Shown: piece after piece, positions 54,739 through 64,000 of the stretch
Position numbering within the stretch: position 1 is the first letter of the stretch
How the letters are laid out: each line of letters opens with the position of its first letter
Notes under the pieces: model-generated
Databases searched by the model: none
The model's input: the letters and a program-made list of their open reading frames with translations, nothing else
What the model was told of the DNA's origin: nothing
Source: Cudoniella acicularis
Taxonomy: Eukaryota > Ascomycota > Leotiomycetes > Helotiales > Helotiaceae
Assembly: GCA_013054445.1 (NCBI GenBank)
Contig: JAAMPI010000085.1
Span: 1-64,000, forward strand
DNA length: 64,000 bases
Reading direction: 5' to 3'
Translations under genes and position numbers: made by a program

Positions 54739-55680
54739 CTAACAATCTTCTCTAGCATGGGGGGCGGTGACCGAAGATTTTAGAGAAGATATATCCCTGG
54801 TGAATTTGGTAACATCCGTTGAGGCCGAAAACCAGGTCCGACTTCGGCAGCGGCCACGAGACCTCGGCTCTTCCCGAGGGTGCAAAGAAGTGGCTCCATG
54901 TGACTTCACATGGCCTCAATCTTGCTCTTAATGCATTGGCCGTACGGTATATGAATAGACACCCACCTAGGTAGATAGACAGAACAACTGCAAAGAAGTA
55001 TGTTAGTGGGCGGGGTAATGCGAGTGCCCAACTTCAGTTCCAGAAACCCGATCTCGAATTCTCCTTACTTCGCTGGTCGTTCGTATGTAGAGGGGGTGCG
55101 GCAACAAGGCATTTGAGGTACTTCAAGTTAGATGAATCGTGAGCAAAGAATTAAAAATCCCATTTTAGAGCGAGGGTCACTCACAGAACGATTTTCTGGC
55201 GTTCCAGGTTGTGAGGGGCAGAAATTCCATTGCAGCAGCTCTCCTTTCCTTTCAGTCCCCGCTGACGCGGTTGCTTCTTTGAACAACTTCACCTCTATTT
55301 CAACCTCAACCCATGATTTTCTCCCCAAACCATCCCACAAACACAACATTTTCGTCTTGCGAGACGTACTCACAAACAATATACGCAGTATACTCCAGGC
55401 TGCATCAACTTCAAGCTCCATACTTTGCAGCACCCTCCGCGGCACAATCGAGCGCTACGGTGCTGGAATTTCCGTGAACCCGGGGCACTTTGTGCAACCT
55501 ATTTGGCGCGCTATTCCTGGTTCACAAGTCCCTACGACATTTGCTATTATTTAAGTCTTTATCCTGGAGGTCAGTCTTTCGTTACGTTGCTTGGAGACTA
55601 GACCCAAAGCTGATTTGACCTTAATGAAAGACAACACCGATGACTTCTGCATCCTCTCCTGCAAAACCCCTTTGGACAAT
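54739..55680. other. Intergenic
   Basis: Contains overlapping frames on both strands (55128-55554), neither with motifs. No gene supported. Confidence 0.4.
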
Positions 55681-56890
55681 ATGACCTCCTCTCCTCCAAC
55701 TCCGATAGATGCTATCACTTACGCATCGCACATTTCTGACGCTAGCCCTTCCACTAGTTCGCAATTCTTGGACAAGTTGCCCTTTGAGATTCGGAATCAA
55801 GTCTACAAGCTTCTGCTTTGTAATGATATCCTTGGTTAACCGACATCCGTGTCGGAATATCTCGAACACCCATTTGATGTCAGCTTGCACCACGGCAAAG
55901 GTGTAAAATATGGTCTTGCACCTGAAGTTTGAGTGCATGTTCCCAGGTCAATTATGAGGCGTTTAATACCTTGTACGGGTATAATAAGTTCTTTCTCTTT
56001 TGCTTTCGCGATCTTCAGCTTGAAATATCCCCTCTTACAAGAGCACAAAATCGCAACGATGGATCCTGGGTGCTTGAAATTGTCCCTACAATCAAGCGAG
56101 TTTGGAATTAGAACGTTTTCATCGAGCCGCAGGGTCCTTGTGGCGATGTTTCCCAAGGGCTAATTAACTTCACTTCGGCACCATTTCAGGCTCAGGTCCG
56201 ATCATCCCCCGTCTCCCTTTCGATATTCATTCTACCTGATACTGTAAAATACAATTTATTGTATTACGATCTAGCTTCATTCCCTCGACCGCTACGATAC
56301 ATGCGCTCACTGACAAGTTTGGAATTTCACGCTGGCGATCCAAGGATTACGCCTCGTTACTCTGGATTCTACGAGGAAAAGCAATATTTCGATCCATATT
56401 TGCCTGGAATAGCTTTACAAGGTGAGTTACAAGCATTGGCTACTGGTCACTCGCCAGTAGAGGGTCCAATTAAGATTTATCGAACACTTTTGACCTACAT
56501 CCAATAATTTGAAAGGCATGAACCCTTTAAACAGGATATGGACATGACAAAACATGAGGGTACTATGGATGAACGAGATGAGCTTTGGAATCCCTTTCGA
56601 CCTTACACTCGTTATTACAGAGATCGCGGCGATCATTATGACTGTAGAGAGTATGAGAAATTTCATCCCGTGGAGAAAACAATTTTTCGAGGCTAAAGAA
56701 GCAGCCATCAGCTACGACATAGAACTTTTTAAAGCCCATCGAGCCGATGCCGTCGAATATGTGGAATGGCAGTACCAGCGCATCGTCCTTGTATCGGACA
56801 ATCTTGTCGAATTCATCAAAGCCTCAAAAAGAAAAGGGGCACATTCAACGTCGACTCGTGGTCTTCTTATTCTGGGGTTGGATTAATATT
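55681..56890 (+). pseudogene. Decayed F-box-like (2EXR-type) paralogue
   Basis: Begins with the family signature QFLDKLPFEIRNQVYKLLLC, then a TAA (CAA to TAA) at about 55838, after which PTSVSEYLEHPFDVSLHHGK continues in the same frame. A frameshift near 55932 leads to SACSQVNYEAFNTLYGYNKF. The expected beta-rich body follows with stops (VEIVPTIKR-like segment, then YDLASFPRPLRYMRSLTSLE). Near 56690 a further shift links EYEKFHPVEK to FFEAKEAAISYDIELFKAH and ends VLVSDNLVEFIKASKR. At least three lesions. It lies 0.9 kb from an intact member of the same family. Confidence 0.65.
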
Positions 56891-57152
56891 ACTAAAGGAT
56901 TATGCCGAATCCTGTTGGAGGTAAGGGTATATAACCGTAGTACGCGGTATATAGTATATAGAAGATATATCTATATAGTTGTCGGTAGGCGGCTAAGGTG
57001 GATGGCGGAAGAAGAGTCGACTGTTAGGTCGAGAGTGATTCAAGTATGTGGAATAATAATATGAATTTAACTTAAAGACTTATCTATCTACAAAGGGGTG
57101 AGTGGACTATATATACTACGAGTGTAGTTACTAGAAGCTTCTATAACTTAGA

Positions 57153-57216
57153 AATCAACGCTTATAAATCAACGCTTATAAATCAAAGCTTATAAATCAA
57201 AGCTTATAAATCAAAG
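57153..57216. repeat. 14-bp tandem repeat (AATCAANGCTTATA)n
   Basis: Four full 14-bp units and a partial fifth; the first two have C and the next two have A at position 7. Adjacent sequence is AT-rich (56900-57350) and gene-free. Confidence 0.9.
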
Positions 57217-57359
57217 AACAACCTAGAAGATTCTAGTAAGGTCTAAACCTTAAGCTTAGAATAGTGCTTATTACCTAATAATGCAACAAATCCTTTCGGA
57301 GGGAGTTTCTATTGGAAACGAGGGCGAAACTGTAGTATGGTAGTCATGATTTCGACGCC

Positions 57360-57928
57360 ATGTATCGTTACCTTCCCAGGGAGACAGCTCTCCGACGGCT
57401 CGAGAAAATATTTAAGGACGGTAACTGCAGCGAATATCGGGAGCTTTTCATTGCTGTGTTTAACGACATGGCTGCCCAATGGTTGGAAATAAGAAAGGTG
57501 CGCAAAGACCTTTTCAAGTTCGATGTTCTTAATCAGCCGGGATGCGATATTGACCTTGAGTTTTGGTGATGCGATGAACCTGTGGACTGGACGGTCAATG
57601 AGCCTGATATGGCTCCATGGACCAAGGAGGAGGCTGCGCGAGGCAAGCGGAGCTATTATTGTGCATAAGACATATGAGACTAGATGTGGAGTAGATCCCC
57701 AAGATTGTCGATGCGCTTTCCAATGTTTACGTCCTCAGGGAACTTCAACTCCATCGGTTCTATACGAGAATACTGCTTCAGCACATGATCAACGATGCCA
57801 TTTCTAGTCGTTTGTTTGAAATACTCACCTTTTCCGCATCTTGTGAGCACTTGGAATGGAAAATACTACTGGGGGAAGATTGCTTCGCATTTCAAAATTG
57901 TTTTCTTCCAATCATCATGAGCGCACTG
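57360..57928 (+). pseudogene. Unrecognised coding remnant
   Basis: An ATG at 57360 opens YRYLPRETALRRLEKIFKDG... QWLEIRKVRKDL and reaches a TGA at 57567, after which CDEPVDWTVNEPDMAPWTKE continues in frame. A second frame picks up at about 57690 (IPKIVDALSNVYVLRELQLH, LLQHMINDAISSRLFEIL). Composition is coding-like and helical, but I know no family. The internal stop and the frame change suggest a broken gene, or an intron I cannot place. Confidence 0.35.
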
Positions 57929-58410
57929 CTTGCGTAGCCACATTTGTGCTTGTTGCAGCCACGGGGGGAGGTGTGTAGAACATGAGATAGCAGCATAGGA
58001 TTTCGGCTCCTTCAATGCAATCATAGTTCCTTTATTCATTGCGCACTTGTGACCTAATTTCTGTTGAGGAAGCGAGTTCAGGTCACGTGCTCAGGGTTGC
58101 CACCGAAGGGTTCTAAAGGAAGTGGCGGTGATGGCCATTTCACATACATGCTTCTAGAACCTACGATGCCATCGATCACATAGGAAGAGGCATAGGTTAT
58201 TACTGTAGTTAAGGTGTAGGAAGATGAGTAGGAACCTCGGTAGCATGTGGGCACCGGAGGCCTATAAATAAGGGACACAGCTCCCACCAAAAGGTGTTCT
58301 GTAGACTAGCAATTCACACTCTTTTAGCAACCCACTTCACTTCGTATATCCTCAGTCGTAACAAGTTTACTATTGTTCTTTAATTGTTTCTCTACAAGGG
58401 CTCGACTTAT
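57929..58410. promoter_or_regulatory. Upstream region with TATA-like box
   Basis: CCTATAAATAAGG at about 58261-58273 is a TATA-type box, with a pyrimidine-rich CAACCCACTTCACTTC-like stretch about 60 bp later, a common fungal transcription-start context. It precedes the small GPI-type gene. Confidence 0.4.
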
Positions 58411-58412
58411 AG

Positions 58413-58712
58413 TTTGAAAAATATTACAGTTTGGCTATATTGTCAACCTCCGCCTTCACCATTGACATCAAGAACGCGTCTTCTGCTTCGGCTTCTGCCT
58501 CGGGCGCTACTGCTTCTACCCCCACTGCGTCATCAGCCCCCTCTGCCTCTTCATCTGCCTCATCTGTTCCTCCCACTGCTGCCTCCGAGCCATCTACCAC
58601 AGGCACTACGACTTCAAGCTCGGCCAGCCCCAGCGAGACCAATGGTGCGACTCGGGAGAGCGCATTCGCTGGTGTCCTGTTTACTGTTGGTCTGATGGCC
58701 TTTATTTTTTAG
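58413..58712 (+). pseudogene. Small GPI-anchor-type Ser/Ala-rich protein lacking an ATG
   Basis: The frame gives YYSLAILSTSAFTIDIKN, a Ser/Ala/Thr-rich stalk of about 60 residues, and ends TRESAFAGVLFTVGLMAFIF: a typical GPI-attachment signal of small residues and a hydrophobic tail. The start looks like a signal peptide, but no ATG is in frame after the upstream TAG at 58410. A TTG AAA AA sequence stands where MK would be expected, with the frame off by the length of the A-run. So a start-codon change plus an A-run indel probably inactivated it. An unseen upstream exon is the alternative. Confidence 0.5.
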
Positions 58713-58891
58713 ATATAAACAGCTCGATATTAAATATAGAATCACTAGGTATAAAACTCTGGACTATATACTTAAAAGTATAAAAGTGAATAAAAATATA
58801 CATGAGTAAATAAGAAAAATAAGAATATGTAATAATATAAAACAATAAATCTATTAATATAACCGAAAAAGACCGAAACCAGTTGACGCCA

Positions 58892-59915
58892 TTACCGAAC
58901 CCACCCTTCCTTCCTCATCACCTCCCCAGTCCACTCCTCCAACCTCTCTGCAAGCTTCTCATCCTTTGCTGCACCGCTCTGCCACCTCGGCTCCCCAAAC
59001 CGCCGGAAAATTTCGAAATACGTGCCGCTCTGCTCCGCCTTCATATCCCGACTCGCCGCACAGAACAAACTAGTCCACGACCCCTTATCTGCAGGCCATA
59101 TCAATCCAAACATGCGTAAGACCGAGAAAACACTCATCATGCCCGACCCCGACTCCCCCACCGACGTAGCGAGGTTCGTCTCAACCAGACCTGGATGCAC
59201 GGACGAAACCCAGATCTCGCCCTCCCCGTTCCGCACACTAGGAGAGTCGGGGCCGTACGTCTTGTGCAGGGTCTTGGTATGCAGAATGTTGGCGAGCTTG
59301 CTCTGTCCGTACCGCGGCCACGGGCCGCTATCCTCGAGCGATAGGTCCTTAAAATTGATGCCGCCCTTGGGTGCGCCCAAGTGGCCCGATGAAGTGAGGT
59401 TGACGATGCGCACGCTGCCGGGAGGAAGCGTCTTGGCGGTCCGCAGCATCAGAGGAAGCAGGTGCTCCGTCAAAACCCAGTGCGCGAGGTAGTTGGTCTG
59501 CCACTGGGCCTCGTGGCCATCTTTGGTCATTTCGAAGGGCGTCGCCATGATGCCTGCGTTGTTGACCAGGCCGTGCAGGGCTGTTTCGAGGGTGAGGAAG
59601 TGCTTGGCGGCCGCGACGACGCTGGTGAGGTCCATGAGGTCCATTTGCAGGAGGTCGATGTTGGCTGAGGGGTGCATTTTCTTGATGTTGGCAATGGCTG
59701 CTGTGCCCTTCTCTGGGGATCGGGCGCACATGTAAACGTGGGCGCCGTGTTCTGCTAGATGGGCTACGGTGTAGTAGCCTCTGTGGTTTGGTGAGATCAG
59801 CGATTCGGGCTTTGTGGTGAGAGGGGAGCTGGGAGACTTACATGCCGGAATTTCCACCTGTGACTATGAATACTTTGCCCTTGAGATCGGGGAGAGTGTC
59901 GGGATGGAAAGTCAT
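58892..59915 (-). CDS. Short-chain dehydrogenase/reductase
   Basis: Exons 59915-59842 and 59780-58892 join through a 61-nt intron to give 320 aa. The cofactor motif TGGNSGIG (19-26) spans the splice. NNAG stands at 98-101, the catalytic Ser in NLTSSGH, and the YGQSK catalytic pair at Tyr182/Lys186. VHPGLVETNL follows. The family pattern is retinol dehydrogenase/WWOX-like classical SDR, NADP(H)-using by the preceding CARS motif (Arg after beta-2). The substrate cannot be told from sequence. All catalytic residues are present. Higher GC than the surroundings, consistent with an intact, expressed gene in an otherwise decaying tract. Confidence 0.9.
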
Positions 59916-60607
59916 GTTCAAAACGAGTACTTGAGTCAATTTGTGAAGGTGTAATACTAAGAAACAGATAATTCAATGTCTTGGATTGAGTTCTATGTTT
60001 TTGATGATACGAAAAGATGCGTCGAAATTAAGGTGTTGCTGCGATCTTTATATTGCTCTTATTGAACAATGTCCGAGATACTTGCATCTTGGATATTATT
60101 CCGAGCATTAGATATCGTGAGCAAGCTGCATGACCCTTGGACCAATCACGTCACATTCAACTTGGACATATTGAAGAGATGGACTAATAGGAGAATTCCG
60201 AGTGAGCGAGTGAGCCAGCTGCATGAAGCGTGGGGCTCACTGCCGAATCTCTAGCTACCGTCCAAATTAGCCATCCTCGGGAAATCATAACGTTGCGTTT
60301 GTCAATCAAGTGGTGCATGTGAGATGCTGGAGCTCGTGACCCTGGTCCATAATGTGAGCAGGTTGCATGACGCTAGACCTGCCCAAGTTAGACACTGTAA
60401 TAGTGACCAATGATATCGTGCCATTTCACTAACCCCTGTCTGTCTGCGCCTCAGCTGCGGAATAGTAGGCATATCAATTCCTCCGTTCCCGAGTGTTAGA
60501 CTAGTCATTGTGAGCAGGCTGCATAAACCACCTTAGCTGGCCCGAAGAAACTTGTATCATGTATCACCAATTTCATCATCACCGCAATTCCAACGTCCGC
60601 TAGCATC
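59916..60607. other. Intergenic
   Basis: Contains repeated GTGAGCAGGCTGCAT/GTGAGCAAGCTGCAT-like words (60118-60132, 60353-60369, 60510-60525) about 150-230 bp apart. No gene. Confidence 0.5.
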
Positions 60608-61661
60608 ATGATTAGTGCGTATCAGCCTGCAAATTCAACAGCACCACGCATCCAACTCACGTCGATACCACAATTGGCTGAGGTACGTACCAGGCCGCCT
60701 TCAATCACTAAGACGACATGACTTGCTTACTGCGTACAGGCGATAAGCAGGGAAGACGACTGGACTGGGACCAACGATGCCGCAGCACGCAGACGGGCAC
60801 AGACTAGACTCAACACAAGGGCATACCGTAAGTAAGCCCTTGTTTTCTCTTTCGTCCAAATCAGGAGTCAGGACCAGTCCGATCAAGGGGTACCCAATTA
60901 TCGAAACTAACAGTCCAGTAGGAAAACGCAAAGCCCTAGCAAAGAAAGCCGAAGCATCCAGTGCCGCAACCGGGACGCTGATCAAATCAGAAGTGCTGGT
61001 GGAATGCTGGGACATTGAGCAGCAATCCGTCTCCATCGTCCCAGCATCCCGTATCAAGCAACTATACAATGCGAGAAATCCCTTGCTGGCAGATAAACCT
61101 AGAAAAGAGCAGTTTAACATTGTCTTCCCCCTCTGTCCAGACCACCTCATCACACTCCTCCAGTTCAACGCCCTCCGCGCCCTAGCCGTCAACCGCACTC
61201 TAATCTCGGGCATCCTCGTCACGCCGCTCGACTGTAATGAGGAAGTTATCCACGTCATCCCCTACCCTACCAAGCCCGAACTACTCCCTTCGGCACTCCT
61301 GCCCACCACCCTTCAACAAACGGTGCCGCACGGCGACTGGATCGACCTGTTCCCGCATCCCGAGGGACGAGACCGCCTGATCCGGGCCGCCGGCACCTTC
61401 GACGAGGACGAGCTGTGGGCCGACTGCATCGGCGGGCTGTACGAGGGCTTTCCCGACGACGAGGTCGAGCGACGCGGCATCATTGCGTGGTCGCCGCCCT
61501 GGGACATGACGGGGTGGGAGATGTCGGAAGGGTTTCTGAGGAAATGGGGGTGGTTGTTTAAAGGGTTGCCGGAGGCGTTAGAGGCGACGAATCGGTGGCG
61601 GATGGAGAGAGGCGAGGAGCCATTTGTTCATGATGACTACACGTCACATGCAACTGTGTGA
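60608..61661 (+). CDS. DUF3425 bZIP-like transcription factor
   Basis: Exons 60608-60682, 60740-60827 and 60865-61661 give 319 aa; the introns are 57 and 37 nt. The second exon reads DDWTGTNDAAARRRAQTRLN then TRAYR, a bZIP basic region of the fungal type (residues ~31-54) with a shortened or absent leucine zipper. The third exon ends in the DUF3425 domain: HGDWIDLFPHPEGRDRLI, FDEDELWADCIGG, GIIAWSPPWDMTGWEMSEGF and LRKWGWLFKG. These are sequence-specific fungal transcription factors found in secondary metabolism and stress loci. The basic region is interrupted by the splice after TRAY, so an ORF-based call starting in exon 3 would miss DNA binding. The 37-nt intron is unusually short but frame-perfect. 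Confidence 0.85.
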
Positions 61662-61979
61662 CCTTTGTGTTGTCCGGCTACTTCTTCGTCATCGGCCGAG
61701 CTGGATGTTTAAGCCATTAGATAGTATTATTACACCAGGAATGGCCTACCAGTCCTTTTGGCCCATACATATGGTACTGCGAACTGTTGGGCAATCTGTA
61801 TTGGCTGAGGACCTCCTCGCACAGTTCCAAGTTTCGTCATCACTATAAGAAAGCAAACAATCAGTCCGCCAGCGTTCCACAACAAATAAAGCGATCAATC
61901 CTCCGGGGAAGAATTAGGCTCAGGGCTTCTAGAAGCGTTACTCAGCACTCAAATCACAAAGAGTAAGGGCGATAGACTG
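61662..61979. other. Intergenic
   Basis: About 320 bp between the bZIP stop and the transposase remnant. A 74-codon frame at 61624-61848 overlaps the gene end and has no motif. Confidence 0.35.
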
Positions 61980-63590
61980 GAAATGCCATGAGAAAAATAT
62001 ATATAATAAGATAATATACTAGTTTAAGGTAATCGAAAAGGTATTACAAAATCCGGCCATTCTGCTAAGGAATGTCTATAATATAGACGAAACGGGAGTT
62101 ATGTTGTGCATGCTCGACTTTGTTAAAGTCTTTATAAGTAAAGACGATCCGCGAGACTATAAAGGCGCGGGCGTCAAGCGAACGATGGTGACTGCCATCA
62201 CTAGGAACTCTGAACTGAGGTACAAGTGTGATATTTCTTAAAACTATCTGTGAGAAGATATACAACCACTTATAGTTGTAGTGGCTCCTCTATCTGCCTA
62301 ACGCCACGTGACTGCCTACCAGGCAGTATTCCCAGTGGAGCACCTGCCTACTAGGCAGTTAACTCAGTGACACGTGATCATGGGATTCAACTCTATCGAG
62401 TGCATAAGTGCAAATAGTAAGTCTTTATTACCAATGATTATTTGCCCAGCCACTACCCATTAAAGCAACTGGACCACGTTCCCCACCCCTGAATGGCACT
62501 ATGCGTGCTCTAAATCTAAGTATACTAATTCTAAGATCAGCTTGGAGTGGCTTAAGTATGTGTTTAATCTCTAAACTAAAAGACCGGCTAAACAAAAACC
62601 ACGGGTGCTGATTTGTGATGGCTTTGGGACGCACAAGACCCTTGAAGTCTTAGAGTTTTGTTTTAAAAATGATATTATCTTGTATCGCCTTTCTTCTCAC
62701 ACTTCCCACAAGCTCCAGCCTTGTGATATTAGAGTCTTTGCACTTTTAAAGGGCTTTTACTGCAACGAGGCTGATCGACTGTTTTAAGGAGGTGTAAATA
62801 CAGTCGATAAGGAACATTTTATTTCTCTGTATAGTCCTGCAAGAGAAAAGGCGTTTACAAAGAGAAATATCACTACTGCATGAGCTATAGCTAGTTTGTT
62901 TCTGTTCAACCCAGACAGAGTACTCAGAACTACTCTAAAGCCCCCGGCTCAATCAACTGTTCCGAGTGCCGATGAGTTAAGGGTGAGTTCTTGTTAGCAA
63001 GATGAATTACCACAAACACCTGTGATACCAGTATCAGCAGAGGCTCTTATATCGCTATATAACCTAATCAAATAAGATGCTTATATACTTAATAAGACGA
63101 GTATACAGCGCTTACAGAGGCATGTACAGAAGCTTGCCAATGCCGCTCAAATATCCTTTGCTGAACTTGTCTTTCTCTATAATTAAAACTAATTTTTATC
63201 TAGAATAAATAATAAAGCCAAAGTTCGCCGATTAACCAAATCAGTAGTACTAGGGAAGGCGAAGGTAATGAGCTTTAAGGACATTGAGAAGGCATAAGCA
63301 ATATATGCTGCAAAAGAAGTTAATAAAGGCAAGGGAAAACGTGGTCGGAAGTGTAAGAGTGCTGCGCTAAATATGGATAAGCCAGAGGCAGAGGCGGAGG
63401 CGGAGCCAGAAGGGGCATATACTACAAAATAGGTCATAATAGGCAAGAGGAAATGTAGTTGGAAGTGTAAGAGTGCTATACAAGAGGCAGATAAGCCAGA
63501 GCCAGAGCAAGAAGTGGCACAGACGATCGAAGCGCCAGAGCCATGGAGAGCACCAGTGGCACGGATGTACTAAAGCGCAGATTGCGGAGA
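61980..63590 (+). mobile_element. pogo/Fot1-like transposase remnant
   Basis: Reads VYNIDETGVML, GKDD-type KDDPRDYKGAGVKRTMVTAI, then (after an insertion at 62211-62389) IECISANSKSLLPMIICPAT, EWHYACSKSKYTNSKISLEW, KPRVLICDGFGTHKTLEVLE, NIILYRL-type DIILYRLSSHTSHKLQPCD and LFLFNPDRVLR. This is the DDE_1 catalytic half with the first Asp (IDETG) and second Asp (ICDGFGTH) in place. A Lys/Glu-rich C-terminus (GKGKRGRKCKSA) ends near 63570. Several stops (TAA, TAG, TGA) and a missing N-terminal DNA-binding half make it dead. Confidence 0.85.
62211..62389. mobile_element. Solo-LTR-like insertion inside the pogo remnant
   Basis: The transposase frame is continuous on both sides (...VTAITRNS and S-IECISAN...) if this segment is removed. 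It starts TGAACTGAGG and ends GGGATTCA, bounded by ACTC on both sides (62207-62210, 62390-62393), or AACTC if the shared A is counted. The TGAA..TTCA ends, a 4-5-bp duplication and internal TATAGTTGTAGTGG fit a solo LTR. Contains two GCCTACYAGGC palindromes. Confidence 0.65.
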
Positions 63591-64000
63591 ACTAGATCGC
63601 TGGAAGAAGAATAGAATTCGAGTAGGTTTCTTAAGGCAGGCTCACGCAGGCCTCGCGACTAATTACTGTATTAGAGTTAGTCATTATGTTATCAGCGTAA
63701 TAGAAGGGATGAATCACCGCTTATTAGGGTTTCAATGTTATAATCGTAATCGCTTTCGATGCCACTGGTTATATTGATTCTCTATCTATAACTCCATTCC
63801 CTTTTTCTTTCATTTCAAATAGGTTTCTTGTGCATTAGAAGCTGGGCTCCCATATGCTTTTATGTGATACGGCCACCGCGATAACCATCGGATGACGCAC
63901 TGTGGAGGGCTGGCTACGCTGTGGGCCATGGCTGTGGCCGGTTAAATCAGCCGAGAGCAGCAGCCCTATTTGATGTGATTGCCTCAGAATATGCAGGTAT
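63591..64000. other. Window end, nothing recognised
   Basis: Non-coding by inspection. The pogo element's 3' end and terminal repeat should lie in or beyond this part, but I do not see a matching inverted repeat. Confidence 0.35.

Overview
The window looks like a nuclear contig of a filamentous ascomycete (Pezizomycotina). The genes are dispersed, carry short GT-AG introns (37-90 nt), and match fungus-restricted families: the FREQUENCY clock protein, a nuclear-pore ELYS-type protein, HET-domain proteins, a NACHT-type NLR, a PTH11-like rhodopsin-domain membrane protein and a DUF3425 bZIP factor. The repeats carry C-to-T damage of the kind made by repeat-induced point mutation (RIP). A Leotiomycetes/Helotiales-type genome is my inference; nothing here proves it.

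Layout. 1-9.6 kb is a conserved block: an HNH-endonuclease-domain protein, an ELYS-domain protein, a dual-motif protein tyrosine phosphatase, a 72-78 aa conserved small protein, and frq on the minus strand. Upstream of frq lies a truncated copy of a repeat element that recurs in full, inverted, at 31 kb. 10.6-14.4 kb holds a broken HET gene and a second HNH-domain gene. 15.3-21.4 kb is an Slh1/ASCC3-type tandem helicase, fully reconstructable from three exons.

22-34 kb is an accessory tract with no clearly intact conserved gene. It has a decayed kinase-like gene, a second broken HET gene, a decayed ferric-reductase-like gene, an 804-bp inverted-terminal-repeat element, a 9-bp minisatellite and a 125-bp foldback MITE. 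34.7-36.4 kb is an intact six-exon rhodopsin-domain membrane protein with an internally repeated tail. 36.5-38.3 kb is an AT-rich, RIP-damaged hAT transposon. 38.5-40.8 kb encodes a fungal protein whose C-terminus resembles a degenerate SET domain.

41.7-44.5 kb holds an LTR-like insertion that abuts a 5'-truncated, frameshifted coiled-coil gene. 45-50 kb has an unrecognised two-exon gene and an intact two-exon NACHT NLR. 52.9-54.7 kb is a divergent pair: a cystinosin-type PQ-loop transporter and an F-box-like (2EXR/DUF7730-type) protein, followed by a decayed relative of the latter. 58-61.7 kb has a start-less GPI-anchor-type small protein, an intact short-chain dehydrogenase and an intact DUF3425 bZIP factor. 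62-63.6 kb is a pogo/Fot1-like transposase remnant split by a solo-LTR-like insertion.

How it fits together: the housekeeping and clock genes read cleanly across splice sites. Much of the non-self-recognition and surface repertoire (two HET genes, the kinase-like gene, one F-box-like gene, the ferric reductase, the GPI protein) carries nonsense or frameshift lesions close to transposon debris. Splice models were built by eye from frame continuity and GT-AG sites; 5' ends lacking an ATG are flagged in the entries.
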